Assembly: GCA_034359265.1 (NCBI GenBank)
Contig: CP136897.1
Coordinates: forward strand, 21,942,001 to 22,006,000
Source: Canna indica
Taxonomy: Eukaryota > Streptophyta > Magnoliopsida > Zingiberales > Cannaceae
Length of the DNA stretch: 64,000 nt
Reading direction: 5' to 3'
This document shows positions 40,905 to 57,064 of the stretch, piece by piece. Each line of letters opens with the position of its first letter. Positions within the stretch are counted from its first letter, which is position 1. The position numbers and the translations under genes are program-made. The notes beneath the pieces were generated by a model. That model searched no databases. It worked only from the letters and a program-made list of their open reading frames with translations, and had not been told where the DNA came from.

Positions 40905-41172
40905 CTTAGGGATTTCAGGAGGAGATTTCAGAGATCTTCGATCAAACCCTAAAACGAAGAGCGACGCAGAGGAAGGCTGTAAGTTGCGAGCGACGCAGAT
41001 ACGGAACGGTGGAAGGTATACAGGTTTAATGGGCGACGGCCCACGTAGAGGTGGGTTTTCGCGGTCCAACCCGGTCCCAACCGGAACTGAGGACCCTAGA
41101 AGATCTTAATCTCGAGAGAATTGAAATCACAAGAGGAAAAGCCTGTATCTTATATGGCTTATGGCTTAGCTT
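40905..41172 (-). promoter_or_regulatory. Probable NDUFA1 leader and promoter region
   Basis: The 268 bp upstream of the start are moderately GC-rich and contain GGTTGGGACCGGGTTGG-type sequence (other strand) near 41067-41085. No clear TATA box was identified. A MITE begins right after this stretch, so the proximal promoter must be short. Confidence 0.35.
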
Positions 41173-41653
41173 ATAAGTGGCGGAGTCAGAAATCAAATTG
41201 AGATGGGACAAGTTGGCGAACTATTAGTAGGATGCGGATTGATATGCTATTGGCCGGTGGCCACTGGGCGGAGCACGCAGTGACATGGGCACAACCACGA
41301 CAGTGGTGCATTGGCGCAGGAAGATCGAGAGACGACAGCCAATGAGGAGTGAGGCTGGCAATAGCGGAAGGGAGGGATCGAGAGATATGGGAAAGAAAAG
41401 GGAAAAGATATATAATTTAGAGATATATGAGATATTTTAAAATTTGTGGAGGAAAAAAGAGGATAAAAATTCGGGATATAAAGAAGAATTCTTAAATTTA
41501 TGAGGGGTAAAAAAATAAATATTAGGGACATAGGGATAATTTTATGAAAAGAAGAGGTAAAATCATCATTCTATCGTATAAGTAAAGACTTTACAAAATT
41601 GAGGTGGGGGCAATTGCCCCCCATCCCTTCCACGTGCCTTCGCCCATGTGGTT
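41173..41653. mobile_element. hAT-type MITE related to the one at 30.6 kb
   Basis: Starts AGTGGCGGAGTCAG and ends, on the other strand, CATGGGCGAAGGCACGTGG, matching the CAGTGGCGGAGCC / CAAGGGCGGAGGCACTTG ends of the copy at 30591-30952 in inverted orientation. The interior has ATTTTAAAATTTGTGGAGG and GAGGTAAAATCATCATT words like those of the other copy. The flanking duplication is imperfect, so the edges are approximate. Confidence 0.65.
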
Positions 41654-42620
41654 TATGGCTTAAGGTATGTTCGTTTCGCATAAATTTAAGGTACATTATT
41701 TGTTCAGTGTTCGTTTGTAAAAAAAAAAATATGGACATGATAACCAAGCTCATCTCTGTGTTATTCCAAATTGTCTGTTACTTGAGTACCAAGCTTAAAA
41801 ATTATAATATTAACCTTGATATCTTTAATTCCTATTCTTTTCGTCTCAATCCATCCTCATGCTGCACAGTAACACGATGAGAGAGGCCTTCTTCTCCTGT
41901 GCCACACAATAATTTGCGATTTCTCTCATATCAACTATTGAAGCCTTCCTCTCCGTCGTGCGGTCGACGACGTCGGGCCAAGGATGTCACGACCTCCATG
42001 GCATAGAATGGATGTCGTCGATGATGACCTTCAACGTTGTCACAGCCTCCTTGGAGGCCACATCTTCAACCCGTGGGGAGGGCGTGGTTTGTCGATGGTG
42101 CGGCCTCCAAGAAGGCACGACATCGTTGAATCGCGGCGTCTATGAGGTCGCAACATGACGAACAACGTCCAAGGAGGTCGTAGCATTATTGACAACGTGG
42201 CCTTCATCGCATTGTCAACCGTGATTTTTATCATTACGACGTGAGACGGGATTATGTAAAGGTGGCAATTTGGTTAAGTTGAGTCGAGTATTGGACTATC
42301 TAAATTGAAAAAATCCATTTAGGATAAGTCCAATCAGGTTAGTTTTTGTTAGAAAACTAGTGTTAGACTTAACTCTACCTCAAAAATTAGCTCATGGGGT
42401 AGAATAACTCAATCTATTTAAAGATTATCTAGATCACAATTTCAAGCAATGTTAAATTTTAACAGTTTTAATTTTGAATAAAAATTTTAAAAATCTGACC
42501 TACAAAAAAACTTATAAAAATTTATAAAAACTTATAAAACAATGATGTATCAAGTTCTTCTCCAGCACAACACGAGGATAAATTTATAAAAAAACTCAAG
42601 TACGAGAAAGAATGCAAGAG
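41654..42620. other. Intergenic sequence, GC-richer patch at 41930-42240
   Basis: The patch has repeated GTCG, GGCCTCCAAGGAGG and CACGAC words with short internal duplications, but no coding frame was recognised. A GGTGGCAATTTGGTTAAGTT stretch at 42253 looks like a single decayed hAT end. Confidence 0.4.
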
Positions 42621-42629
42621 TAAAATTAA

Positions 42630-43147
42630 GGCTTAATTATATTTTTAGTCCTTCAAAATATCATTTTTTTTTCGTTTGGTCCCTCATTTTAAAAAAAAAT
42701 CGTTTGTTCACTTAAAAATTATTTTTGTTTTCGTTTGGTCCCTCCGTTAATTTTTGATGTTAAGTGCCAACATGGAATGCTAACATGGACTAAAGAGGGA
42801 CCAAACGAAAAAAATAAAATATTTTAAGAGACTAGATTAAAAAAATATATTTTAATAATCTAAAATCTGACAATATACATTTTAATAACCTAAAGCATAT
42901 ATATAATTATGTTTTATGTTATTAAAAAATATATTTTTTTCATCTAGTCCATTAAAATATCTTATTTTTTTTCGTTTGGTCCCTCTTTAGTTCATGTCAG
43001 CATTCCATGTTGACACTTAATATCAAAAATTAACCGAAGAATAAAACGGAAACGAAAATAATTTTTATTGGACTAAACAATAAATTTTAAAAAATAAAGG
43101 ACCAAATAAAAAAAAATATTTTGAAGGATCAAAAACATAATTAAGCC
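42630..43147. mobile_element. Mutator-like MITE with long inverted ends, 518 bp
   Basis: Flanked by a perfect 9-bp duplication TAAAATTAA (42621-42629 and 43148-43156), the Mutator signature. The terminal arms pair over more than 150 bp: GGCTTAATTATATTTTTAGT on the left against GGCTTAATTATGTTTTTGAT on the right (other strand), then CGTTTGGTCCCTC, repeated within each arm. Non-coding. Confidence 0.92.
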
Positions 43148-43539
43148 TAAAATTAAACATATATATTTTTAAAAAAATATGATTTATAACTTGAGATGAC
43201 AAAAAAAATATTGTGAATATTTATTAATTATTAAATATTATTATTTTATTTATGAAAAATACCTTAATAAAATTTAACTACTAGCATTCCTTGCTATGTA
43301 ATCTTTTGAATATATAGACTAATGATGTTATCAAACCCCAAAAAGCTGCAAACTTATAAACTTATTGCTTTCAACCTTATCCAAACATAAAGAGAACCAG
43401 CAGCTCGCCCACTGCCCACAGTGTCAAAACTTCTTTCACACTTGTAACTACAAGCAAAATAAATACCCTACTCAAACATTCCGATACAGTTTATACCGGT
43501 TTTTCTGCGACTTAATTTGTCCGTTACAAGAAACAGAGC

Positions 43540-44412
43540 TCAAAATATAGCCGGGAGAGGGTCGAGCGGGAATAGATCGCCGATCTCGCCGAAATAATCC
43601 TCCCCCTGCCACGTCGTCGCCGACCCCGACGCCGAGGAGGTGCCGACCGCGACGTCGTCCAACTCGCCCGTTACAAATCTGGGCTCCGACATCCCCAAAT
43701 CCCAGATATCGTTGTATAACGGCACCCCTCCAAACGATAGCAACTCTTCTGCGTTATTATCCGGTATCCATGTACCGCAGGTGTAATTACCTCCTCCCTT
43801 TTCTCCCTCGGTCACTTCTACCGTGGCGCAGGAGGAGAAAACCCGGAGCACCGAGGTTGGAGATGAGAGAGTGTGCGACTCGGAGCCTGACTCGTAGCCC
43901 GCCGAGACTGAGGCCGGGTTGTTGTTCTCCTCGGCTGTTGACTTGGAGGCAGCGACGCTGGCGGCGGCGATGGAGGCAGTAGAAACGGAGGAGGAGAAGT
44001 TGGTGGTGGCGCCCGGGCCTCGGAGCTGAAGAGCGGCGGAGTCGTAGACCAAGGCGGCCTCCTCGGCGGTGTCGAAGGTGCCGAGCCACACGCGCACGCC
44101 CCTCGACGGGTCGCGGATCTCCGCCGCGTACTTCCCCCACGGCCGCCGCCGTACGCCTCGGAACTTCGTACTTCCTGCGGACGGGGCCACCTTACCGCTC
44201 CCGGCTCCTGGTGCCGGCGCCGGCGCCTTCTTCTTCGGTTTCCAACTCTTGCTCCGGCTTGCAGGCCTGCTTGCGGCGGGGGCTGGTTGTGGCGCAATCT
44301 CTCTTACCAGCTGGCCCACCCTGCAGCGGCCGAGGTGCTCTTCGTCATCGCCAGAGCAATCTGTGGCGTCGGGGTCATTCCAGAAGACGCGCAACGTTCG
44401 AGCTTTCGCCAT
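43540..44412 (-). CDS. AP2/ERF transcription factor, cytokinin response factor (CRF) type
   Basis: A single-exon nuclear transcription factor of 290 aa. An N-terminal segment [20 protein letters not shown] (residues 6-25) matches the CRF domain pattern (DPDATDSS-DEE), which marks ERF group VI/VI-L. A basic Lys/Pro-rich linker follows, then one AP2/ERF domain at about 83-140: [36 protein letters not shown] and [10 protein letters not shown]. Ala and Asp in AAEIRD are the ERF-type residues favouring GCC-box DNA. The C-terminal third is Ser/Gly-rich, ending in an acidic/hydrophobic motif [15 protein letters not shown], a likely activation region. The gene is very GC-rich compared with its surroundings. 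CRFs act downstream of cytokinin signalling in leaf and cotyledon development. Subgroup assignment beyond CRF-like is uncertain. Confidence 0.92.
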   Translation of the reverse strand: MAKARTLRVFWNDPDATDCSGDDEEHLGRCRVGQLVREIAPQPAPAASRPASRSKSWKPKKKAPAPAPGAGSGKVAPSAGSTKFRGVRRRPWGKYAAEIRDPSRGVRVWLGTFDTAEEAALVYDSAALQLRGPGATTNFSSSVSTASIAAASVAASKSTAEENNNPASVSAGYESGSESHTLSSPTSVLRVFSSCATVEVTEGEKGGGNYTCGTWIPDNNAEELLSFGGVPLYNDIWDLGMSEPRFVTGELDDVAVGTSSASGSATTWQGEDYFGEIGDLFPLDPLPAIF

Positions 44413-44778
44413 GGCTGATCGACCTCGAGGGTGTGTCCGCCGTTGGCGGCTTTGAAGTAGGACACTTGAAAGGTATTCCTCAGAGAGAGAGAGAGAGGAT
44501 ACGGATGCGTACTAGGGGAGGAGATAAATGCAGTACTGGTACTGCACTGAGCTCGTCTAATGGCGAAAGCCGCACAGTAGAAGAGCAGTGGCGCTCACTT
44601 CCTTGTTGAATAAGCCGCTGCTAACGGCTATCCATCCCCAGGGGCTCAGAAATTTATGTTGGCACCGAAGGAAGAGATTGAGAGAGATAAAGAGAGACAG
44701 AGAGCAAAAGTGCACGGATATGTTTCCTTTTCTTTCCCTGAAAGGGAGGAGAGAATGTGTGCTCCAAGCTCAATTTCG
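44413..44778 (-). promoter_or_regulatory. ERF 5' leader
   Basis: Lies between the probable TATA box (44779-44788) and the ATG at 44412. It is rich in CT on the coding strand (GA runs at 44480-44496 and 44678-44704 on the plus strand), typical of plant leaders, giving an inferred 5' UTR of about 330-340 nt. Confidence 0.5.
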
Positions 44779-44788
44779 TTATATATAG
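44779..44788 (-). promoter_or_regulatory. TATA box of the ERF gene
   Basis: CTATATATAA on the minus strand about 370 bp upstream of the ATG, followed downstream by a CT-rich leader. Upstream (44790-45180) is GC-rich DNA with ACGTGGC (45048-45054) and CACGTGAC (45087-45094) G-box-like cores, which are candidate bZIP/bHLH sites. Confidence 0.7.
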
Positions 44789-45249
44789 AGAGGAGAGCAA
44801 AGCGGTAGGATCTTGTGAACCTTTTGATTCACGAGGCGCCGACGTGGCAGCTTATGATACGATTTGGCTGGGGCTTCACTGGGCCTAAGCTTAGCATAAT
44901 AGAGACACGAACTGTTTGCTGGTTCGGAGGAGACAGCTCGAGAGCAGAAGGTACTTTCGCGCGCGACGCGTGGCGAGCAGGAATCCCAAGGATGGGGCCC
45001 ACGGTCGGAGGATGACGCGGACCTCTCGCCCTCGGGTTCCGCGAGCGCCACGTGGCCCGGCGCAGGATGGGGTACGGTCAGTGGGGTCACGTGACGCGGG
45101 GGTGGGGTGTCGACCGCGGATCATGGAGTGCCACCGCCGCATAAAGAAAGCGGTCAAATCCTTGGGTTGGGCACCTCGTCAGCTCTGACCACCAAGTGAT
45201 GGGCTTCTCTTGCTCTGCGCCTACTAACCATGGTTGAAGTTGAAGTATG

Positions 45250-45765
45250 CTTGAGTAACGAGTACTGGGTAGATTTAAAATCTATTAGAATTTATTCGAT
45301 TGGATAAATAAATTAAATTTGAATAGGATCTGAAATAAATATTAAAGAATAGGTTAAAATTAATTTTGATTCTGAATCCAACGTATCGGATATACAAAAC
45401 TTATAATATTGAATATGTAAATAAACAAATTCAGATTCCAACATAAATACCCTTTAACAAGTTTTAACCTGATATTCTAAATCAAGTTCCAACAAGATAT
45501 TCTGAATCCGTAAATAAATAAATTTCAATAAGTATCCTGAACCTGTACTGTTGGTACCCTAAACATATATCTTTGAAATTTATAAATAAATATGTTCCAA
45601 CATGATACTCAAAATTTGTAATATAAAAACGAACATATTTCGACATGATATTCGAAACCTATAATATAGTACAGGCTCCGAATGAGATCCGGTTCGAGGT
45701 CTCAACAAGATAAGATCTTGAGTCTAAAATATTCGGACCCGCTCAAACCCCCCTAGGTTGAACCG
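45250..45765. mobile_element. Decayed hAT-like repeat, related to 61.8-62.3 kb
   Basis: Blocks such as GAAACCTATAATATAGTACAG, GAATGAGATCCGGTTC and CAACAAGATAAGATC (45645-45720) match the element at 61806-62296 in the same order. Earlier in the segment are internal repeats of roughly 50 bp (TTCCAACA... then AATAAA). Precise ends were not fixed here. Confidence 0.6.
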
Positions 45766-47282
45766 TTAACCAATCTTGGACGACTTTAATCAAGTGGTTA
45801 ACGGGAAGAAAGATTCCAAGCCCTTTTACTTTTCTACACAGCGCCTAACTGTAAAATAAGTTTTATGAGTCAGTAACATTTATGAGCTGTCTCAGGGAAT
45901 CATCAAGTAGACAATTAAAGCTGCAGTCGACAACTTTATGGATCAAGGCAGTGCCTCAAGTATCAAGTGCTCAGTAACCCATTATTTTTCTTGAGAGAAA
46001 CAGGGGGTGTTAATCCCATCAAACTACAACAAGTCTCCTCTTTTGAATGTTTGGTTGAGGAATTCATGAATGTTTCTCAACTTAAGAGAAAGATGGTATG
46101 CAAGAGACTGATTTAATCAAGTAGCTGACTCAACACTTGAGCTAAAGTTCTTTCAAATTAGATACAATGAAGCTGGTGATCAGAATTGAGTTGCAGATTA
46201 CTGATGCTTTTACATGTTACATAACCAATCACTGTGGGAGAAGCAGATACCTTTTGGGACCTCTGGAAGAAGCACCAAAGCGTAGGAATTGGCGCCCCAG
46301 ACACAACTTGAATTTGTTTTATCTTCTGTTAGGTCTTGGAATGACTCACTCGACCATACACGTTCACAAAGTTATAAAACCGATGTCAGTGCATGAATCA
46401 TATGCTTTCGACCGCGTGTCCAGAGAGAAACACTGCAGCTGGAATTCAGTACAACGAGCTCATAATTAAACAGAATAGGACACTGTTCTCTTCTATTCAA
46501 GATCACATGATACAAGGGAGCTAATACAGCCTTTGCTGGGGTACGGTCTGCCGTTCAATCATCTGAAATGAAATCTACTGCGCAAATAACTGCCCTTTGA
46601 CTTGAGATTTGTGGATCTAAATATATGTAGGGGCCATGGAGATACCTCAGAGTCTCTTGCTAGCTCGGAAGAGAAACCATCACCCTCCTGTACAATGTCT
46701 CATTAAAGGTTTAGATTCTCGTCTTTGATCAGCCGAAGAATTATTGGTGTTATGAGATCAAGTTCAGAGTGTGTATGACTGGGCATGAGACACCAGTAAT
46801 TAAAAACTTGCATATATAATTGAAGGATGCATGCATTGTTTGGAAAAATATGGAGAATATCCAGCTCACTTGTCTTGGCTGATCAACCAGTCGGAGAAAA
46901 TGGCGCCCGGGACCGATCACCTTATGGTAAGTGCTACTGCTAGCGGCAAAGTATCTTTCTCCAATCTGTCTATATCAGAAGAAAAGTTTTACCTGCATGC
47001 TTTAACAAAGGCTTGTAAAATCATCTTTATGAAATGATTCCAAAATTCAAGCAACACAAAAGGAATAGTTTTAGGTTTCAGATATAGCATCGGCAAACAA
47101 TTCAAATACAACCACCTTGGATCATTCTACGGACTAGGGGAAAGCATGAGGAGGCATTTCCTCACTGGTGTTTTGGAAGGTTAAATGACACAGAAGTAGG
47201 TTTACTTCTTCACTATTACAAACAACAACACACACCCTTCATACATAATAAACAATTTCTATAGGTCCCACACTTGCTAGCG
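45766..47282. other. Intergenic sequence downstream of the ubiquitin-conjugating enzyme gene
   Basis: Composition is more balanced than in the gene deserts. Short open frames at 46167-46469 and 46831-47037 (+) have no recognised domain. The stretch next to 47283 probably includes the 3' UTR of the minus-strand gene. Confidence 0.4.
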
Positions 47283-52010
<4,728 letters not shown>

Positions 52011-52207
52011 CCTCCGACGACTTTGTCTTGATCCCACCTAAACAAAGATCGATCAGAGAGCACAAAACAACGGATCGAAGCGAACGATCGAAAAGAGAGG
52101 GGAACAAAACCAAACGGAAGCAAGAAGAGATCGAACAAAGAAGAAAAAACAAAGTAGAATATGTTCTTGAATTCCTCCGCACGCTACCTGAGGCGGGGGA
52201 TTCTTGG

Positions 52208-52245
<38 letters not shown>

Positions 52246-52260
52246 GCGGTTGGTTGCAAA
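52011..52260 (-). promoter_or_regulatory. E2 gene 5' UTR with likely leader intron and CT tract
   Basis: Upstream of the ATG on the minus strand a plausible acceptor TTTAG lies at about 52040 and a donor CCTCAG-GTAGCG at about 52187-52192, defining a leader intron of roughly 150 bp. Above it is a CT run (GA on the coding strand reads AGAGAG reversed) at 52213-52241. Leader introns are usual in plant E2 and ubiquitin genes. Confidence 0.55.
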
Positions 52261-52513
52261 GAGGAAGGAGAGAGAAGAAATGATAGAATAATAGCTTAAT
52301 TAATTCAATTAAAATTTCGACAGATTCCGTGAATCTACGATAATGTTAACGGATCATCTAAGTTAACGGATTCAATCACGTGACGTGGAAGTGATTGTTT
52401 TGCTGTAGCCAAGTCCGAAGGCCAATAATAGGCCGTGATTGAGATCTGGCGGATCATGGGCTTTGGAGCAAATTCTTTATCCATTAGCCTTTTAAGAATC
52501 TATATATACATAA

Positions 52514-53152
52514 AAGGGTAAAGATAATTACCTGAATATATTCTGAATTATGAATTTTATCTCAAATTTGTTCTTAACTTTGATTTCTTAAAATTGAATC
52601 ATTAACTATTATATTTGTATCAATTGCATCACTCTCTTAATATTCCGTCAGTTACCCCGTTAATCATGTGACGGAGTATGTACACATGTATTAAAAAAAT
52701 ATTATTTTATTCAAAATTAATTAAAAATTTATTTTTTAAAATTTTTCTAATATCTGTGTGTACTGTGTACTGCACACGTGGATTAAAAAAATTATTTTTT
52801 AAAAAAAATAAAAAATAAAAAATATTTTTTAAAAAAACTATTTTGACTCGCCCACGCGTGAAGCGTTTTTTAAAAAAAGAAAATTAAAAGAAAATATTTT
52901 TTTTTATTTTTTCAAGCACGCGTGGATATTATAAAGATTTTGAAAAAAAAAAAATTTTGAATAAAAAAATTAGTTTTTTAATACACATATACATGCTACG
53001 ACACAGAGTTAACTGGGCAGCTGATGAAATTTTAACGGATGGATGCAATTGATACAAATGTGATAGTTGAGGATGTAATTTGAAGAAGTCAAAGTTTAGG
53101 ATAGATTTGAGACAAAGTCCATAGTTTAGGATATATTCAAGTAATTACCCAA
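52514..53152. mobile_element. Foldback MITE with about 130-bp inverted arms
   Basis: The left arm GGGTAAAGATAATTACCTGA and onward pairs with the right arm (other strand) GGGTAATTACTTGAATATAT. Conserved blocks TCTCAAAT, CTTAACTTTGA-TTCTT and TTTGTATCAATTGCATC lie in the same order in both. The centre is A/T-rich with TACACATGTATT / AATACACATATACATG facing blocks. Non-coding. Probably Mutator-like, but the duplication is obscured because another element adjoins on the right. Confidence 0.8.
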
Positions 53153-54477
53153 GGGGTAAAGGTCATATTTGCCTCTAAAGTATTCGAAAAGATACAAATT
53201 TGTCCTTAAACTTTCTTTTTTTTCAAAAATATCATCGTCGTTCAAATTTTAGGCCAAAAATGCCACAACATGTAACGGTTTGACAAGTCAGCAAACGATT
53301 GCTTACGTGGAAAGAATAAGGGTCATATTTGCCCCTAAAGTATTCGAAAAGGTACATATTTGTCCTTAATTTTTTTTTTGAAAAAATATTTTCGTCGTCC
53401 AAATTTTGAGTCATATTTGCTCCTAAAGTATTCGAAAAAGTACAAATTTGCCCTTAACTTTTTATTTTTTGAAAAATGCCCTCGTTGTCTAAATTTTGGG
53501 CCAAAAATCCCTCGCGCGCCCTTGAGGAATGAGGTATAAATACTAAAATCTCATTCGCCAAAAGACCAAAGTGCCCCTTAACTTAAGTTGAGTCTAAAAT
53601 AAGTCATAACTCAACCAATACAAGTCTGATAGGAGTTCCGTTCGAACTTGAGGATTCGTCTCGAACCAAGCAACCCATCTGAGGACTAATCAAACATAGA
53701 TGAATTAATTTCCTCTCACGCAAAGATCAATCTTCAATTCAAGCTCTTTGGCGTTTCATCCGGTCCATCCTAACGCGCGATTAAATTATCCTGCTGAAAT
53801 AATTAAATAAATATTTTAAATTTTTTTGGATATTACAAAGAAGTGGTGGGACGTATTTTTGCAGCTGATTGGGCTACCTTATTTTTCTTTTCTTATTTTT
53901 TTCTATCTTTTCAGCTCGTTCAATTTGACACGTGTTTTAATGGTTTGTAACTAAAAACTAGGATATAAACGAACTCTAAATATCGCCCTTAATTAATTTA
54001 GGTTGTGAATATATTGGGTATTACATGTTGGCATCTTAAAATTCAGTGTGGCTTGATGATGTGGTTTATATTATTTGCCACAGAAGCAATTATTTGCTTA
54101 CTTGTCAAACCATAACAAACAGTGGTATTTTTGGCCCAAAATTTGGATAACGATGGTATTTTTCAGAAAATAAAAATTTTAAGGGCAAATTTGTATAGTT
54201 TTGAATACTTTAGGGGCAAATATGGCCCAAAATTTGGACGACGATGATATTTTTAAAAAAAAAAGTTTAAGGATAAATTTGTACATTTTCGAATACTTTA
54301 GGTGCAAATATGACCCTTATCATTGCCATGTAAATAACTGTTTGCTTACTTGTCAAACTATTCATGAGTGATATTTTTGGCCAAAAATTTGGACGGCGAG
54401 GGTATTTTTGAAAAAAAAGAAAGTTTAAGGGCAAATTTATACATTTTCGAATACTTTAAGACAAATATAACCCTTAT
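53153..54477. mobile_element. Inverted-repeat element with triplicated terminal modules
   Basis: Three modules of about 100 bp lie head-to-tail on the left (53157-53270, 53308-53408, 53409-53510), each with GTCATATTTGC, AAAGTATTCGAAAA, TTGTCCTTAA-like and CGTCGT-CAAATTTT blocks. Three matching modules lie in inverted orientation on the right (54128-54228, 54226-54320, 54376-54477). The spacer words GTTTGACAAGTCAGCAAACG on the left and its reverse partner near 54340-54360 also pair. The 600-bp centre is unrelated DNA with no recognised gene. Confidence 0.8.
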
Positions 54478-56831
54478 CCTTATATAAAAACAAGAAACGA
54501 CTCATTCCCGCCTAAACTCCCCCCACTCTCTCAAATTTTTATCTTTATTTTTACCTCACTTATATTTTTATTTTATCACCCCCTCAAACTTTTCCCACTT
54601 TCCTAACCTAAATTTTTCCTCCCCAATTTTTACACTATTTAAATTCGTAATAAATTTTTTTACCATAGTTATTTTCTCTATATGCACATATTTGATATTT
54701 TTAATTTTGTATTTATTGTTTTTGAGTAATAATTATAAATGTTTTTTATTTATTGAAGTTTTTTATATTAGTTTTTCGGTTTTGAAATATTATTTTTTAG
54801 ATTTATTATTGAAAAATAGTATTTTAAAATAAAAAAATTACACAATTTAAAATAATTTAAATATCTTATTTTTTATTTTTTTCAACTTATTATTTTATAC
54901 TTATATTATATATATATATATATATTTCAAATTTTGTATTTATCAAACACAATTTTTTATTTTTTTTGAAAAAAACTAATTTCAAATTTCTTTTATATAT
55001 ATACAAGCAGCTTATCATTCCCGCATGAACTCCATCCTCTCAAAATTTTGCCACTTTCCCCCCAAAAAAATTCTACTTAAATTTTTTTCTTCCAAATTTT
55101 TATCTCACTTAAATTTGGAATAAAGTTTTCACTCCACTTATTTTCTCTATATGCGTCTATTTAATAATTATAAATATTTTTTATTTATTGAAGTTTTTTA
55201 TATTAGTTTTTAGATTTGAAATATTATTTTTTGTGTTTGCTAATGAAAAATAGTATTTCAAAATCAAAGAAATTCATGTAGTTTAGAATAATTTAAATAT
55301 TTTATTTTCTATTTTTTTATTATGTTATCTTATATTTGATTTTATTGATAAAAATATTATTACTTTTGTATTTATTTTTTTTGATCATTTAAATTTATAT
55401 AAATTATTTTTTTAATATATATAATTATTTTTTATATTACTTTTATATTTATGAAATATTATTTTTCTTTTATTTTTGAAAAAATTAAATTATTTTAAAT
55501 TACTTATTTTTGAATTAATTATCTATACTTATAAATTTTTAATTGATGTACTTTATATTTGTATTATATTTGATGTTTATCCTTAAAATTATTAATAGTT
55601 TTAGATTTTATTTTTTCTATATATTTTTTTTTGTTAAAAACCTATATAGTATTATTTGTTTTGAAATAGCTTTGATTTTTTCTATTTTTAAAATTATTAG
55701 TTTAAATTTTTATTGAGAAATTTTTACTTCGAATATTAATGCATTTTGAAATAAATTAATATCATTATATAAAAAGATTATTACCACTTTTAGATTTATA
55801 TCTTATTGATATTTTATTTTGTATATCATAATAGGTTATAAATTTATTTATATAAATTTTTATTTTTTATGTTTTTTCTATATGAACATATTATTTTAAG
55901 TTTTAAAAATAATTATTAATAACTAATATAAGATAATTCATCTTTTATCTTTTTTAATTATTATTTTTATTTTAAATTTAGTTATTACTTATAGTTATTT
56001 TAAATTAAATTGTATAAATATATGTGCACACTTTTATAATTATATAAATCAAAATAAATTAATATATATTACTTTATGATATGTTTATGTATTATTATTA
56101 TAAATTATAATTTAATTTAAATATCTTACTATTGGTTTTTATTATCAAAAATATTTATTTTTTATAATATGATAATAATATTGTAACTTATTTATGAAAA
56201 TATAGGTATAAAAATATTTAATTTTTAAAATTTTAATTTTAATTATTATGAATATTAAATTATTGTTATAAATTTAGTTTCAAATTAAAATTAAAAATTA
56301 ATTTATAATTGAAGTTTAAAATAATTATTTTTCTACTAATATAAAAAATACTTTTAAATTTAAATTTATATAATTTAAAATTTAAATTATGTTACAAAAT
56401 GTGAAAATATAAAAAGAAATGGATAGACTATTAAAATTATGTTATATATACTAATATATTAAAAATACAAAATTTTTTTTGTAAAATGTTAATAATATAG
56501 TAATTTATTCTTGCAAATTTTAGGTATACAATTATTTCATTCTAAATTTTTTATTTAAATTATTAAGAATATTAAATTATAGATAAAATTTAATTTACAA
56601 TTTACATTGTAAATTAATTTAGAATTGAAATTTTAAATAACCATTTTCTAACTTTATAATAATTATTTCTAAATTTAAATATATATAATTTCAAATTAAA
56701 ATTATATTACAAAATATGAAAACTATCAAATTTTTTTGATAAAGTATTCTATTTGTATACGTATATTAAAATATAATCTTCAATAGTTTTATAATTACAA
56801 ATTAACCGTGCAACGCAGCTACTACATCTAG
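54478..56831 (+). mobile_element. Helitron-like non-autonomous element
   Basis: The 3' end reads CCGTGCAACGCAGCTACTAC then ATCTAG followed by T (56828-56832), the CTRR-T terminus of Helitrons, preceded by the CCGTGCAACGCA hairpin-type motif common in plant Helitrons, here with a degenerate stem. The proposed 5' end TCCTTATATAAAAACAAG at 54478 follows an A, as expected for insertion between A and T. A CATTCCCGC(C/A)T(A/G)AACTCC block near 54503 is repeated near 55016. The interior is extremely AT-rich and lacks Rep/helicase. Confidence is good for the 3' end, lower for the 5' end. Confidence 0.65.
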
Positions 56832-56916
56832 TTGAGTTAAAAAACGCAAAAATATCGGATCTTGTTCGGGCCCGTCTTGTCCTTTTGCACCTGCAACGAA
56901 CGGTTCAGTGGCGAAC

Positions 56917-56923
56917 TATAAAT
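56917..56923 (+). promoter_or_regulatory. TATA box of the V-ATPase subunit E gene
   Basis: TATAAAT lies 142 bp upstream of the ATG and 86 bp downstream of the Helitron-like 3' terminus, giving an inferred start of transcription near 56950 and a leader of roughly 115 nt. Confidence 0.6.
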
Positions 56924-57064
56924 TGTCGATTACAAGCTGTTAGGAGTGCTTTCGTCGTGCACTCACATCGCCTCTCGTCCTTCCTCTCTTCTTCATCCTC
57001 GCCTCTCGATCGGTCGAGGGAAGGAAACGATCGTGTTTCAAACTTTTTTTGGATCGGTTCAAAG

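Noticed and set aside
41026..41069. Longer N-terminus for NDUFA1 starting upstream at 41069
   Set aside because: The extension is not part of the conserved subunit, and the family starts near WLEA. The ATG at 40904 gives the usual 66-residue length.
43770..44609. Long open frames on the plus strand and other minus frames across the ERF gene
   Set aside because: Shadow frames of a GC-rich exon. Only the 290-codon frame has the CRF and AP2 domains.
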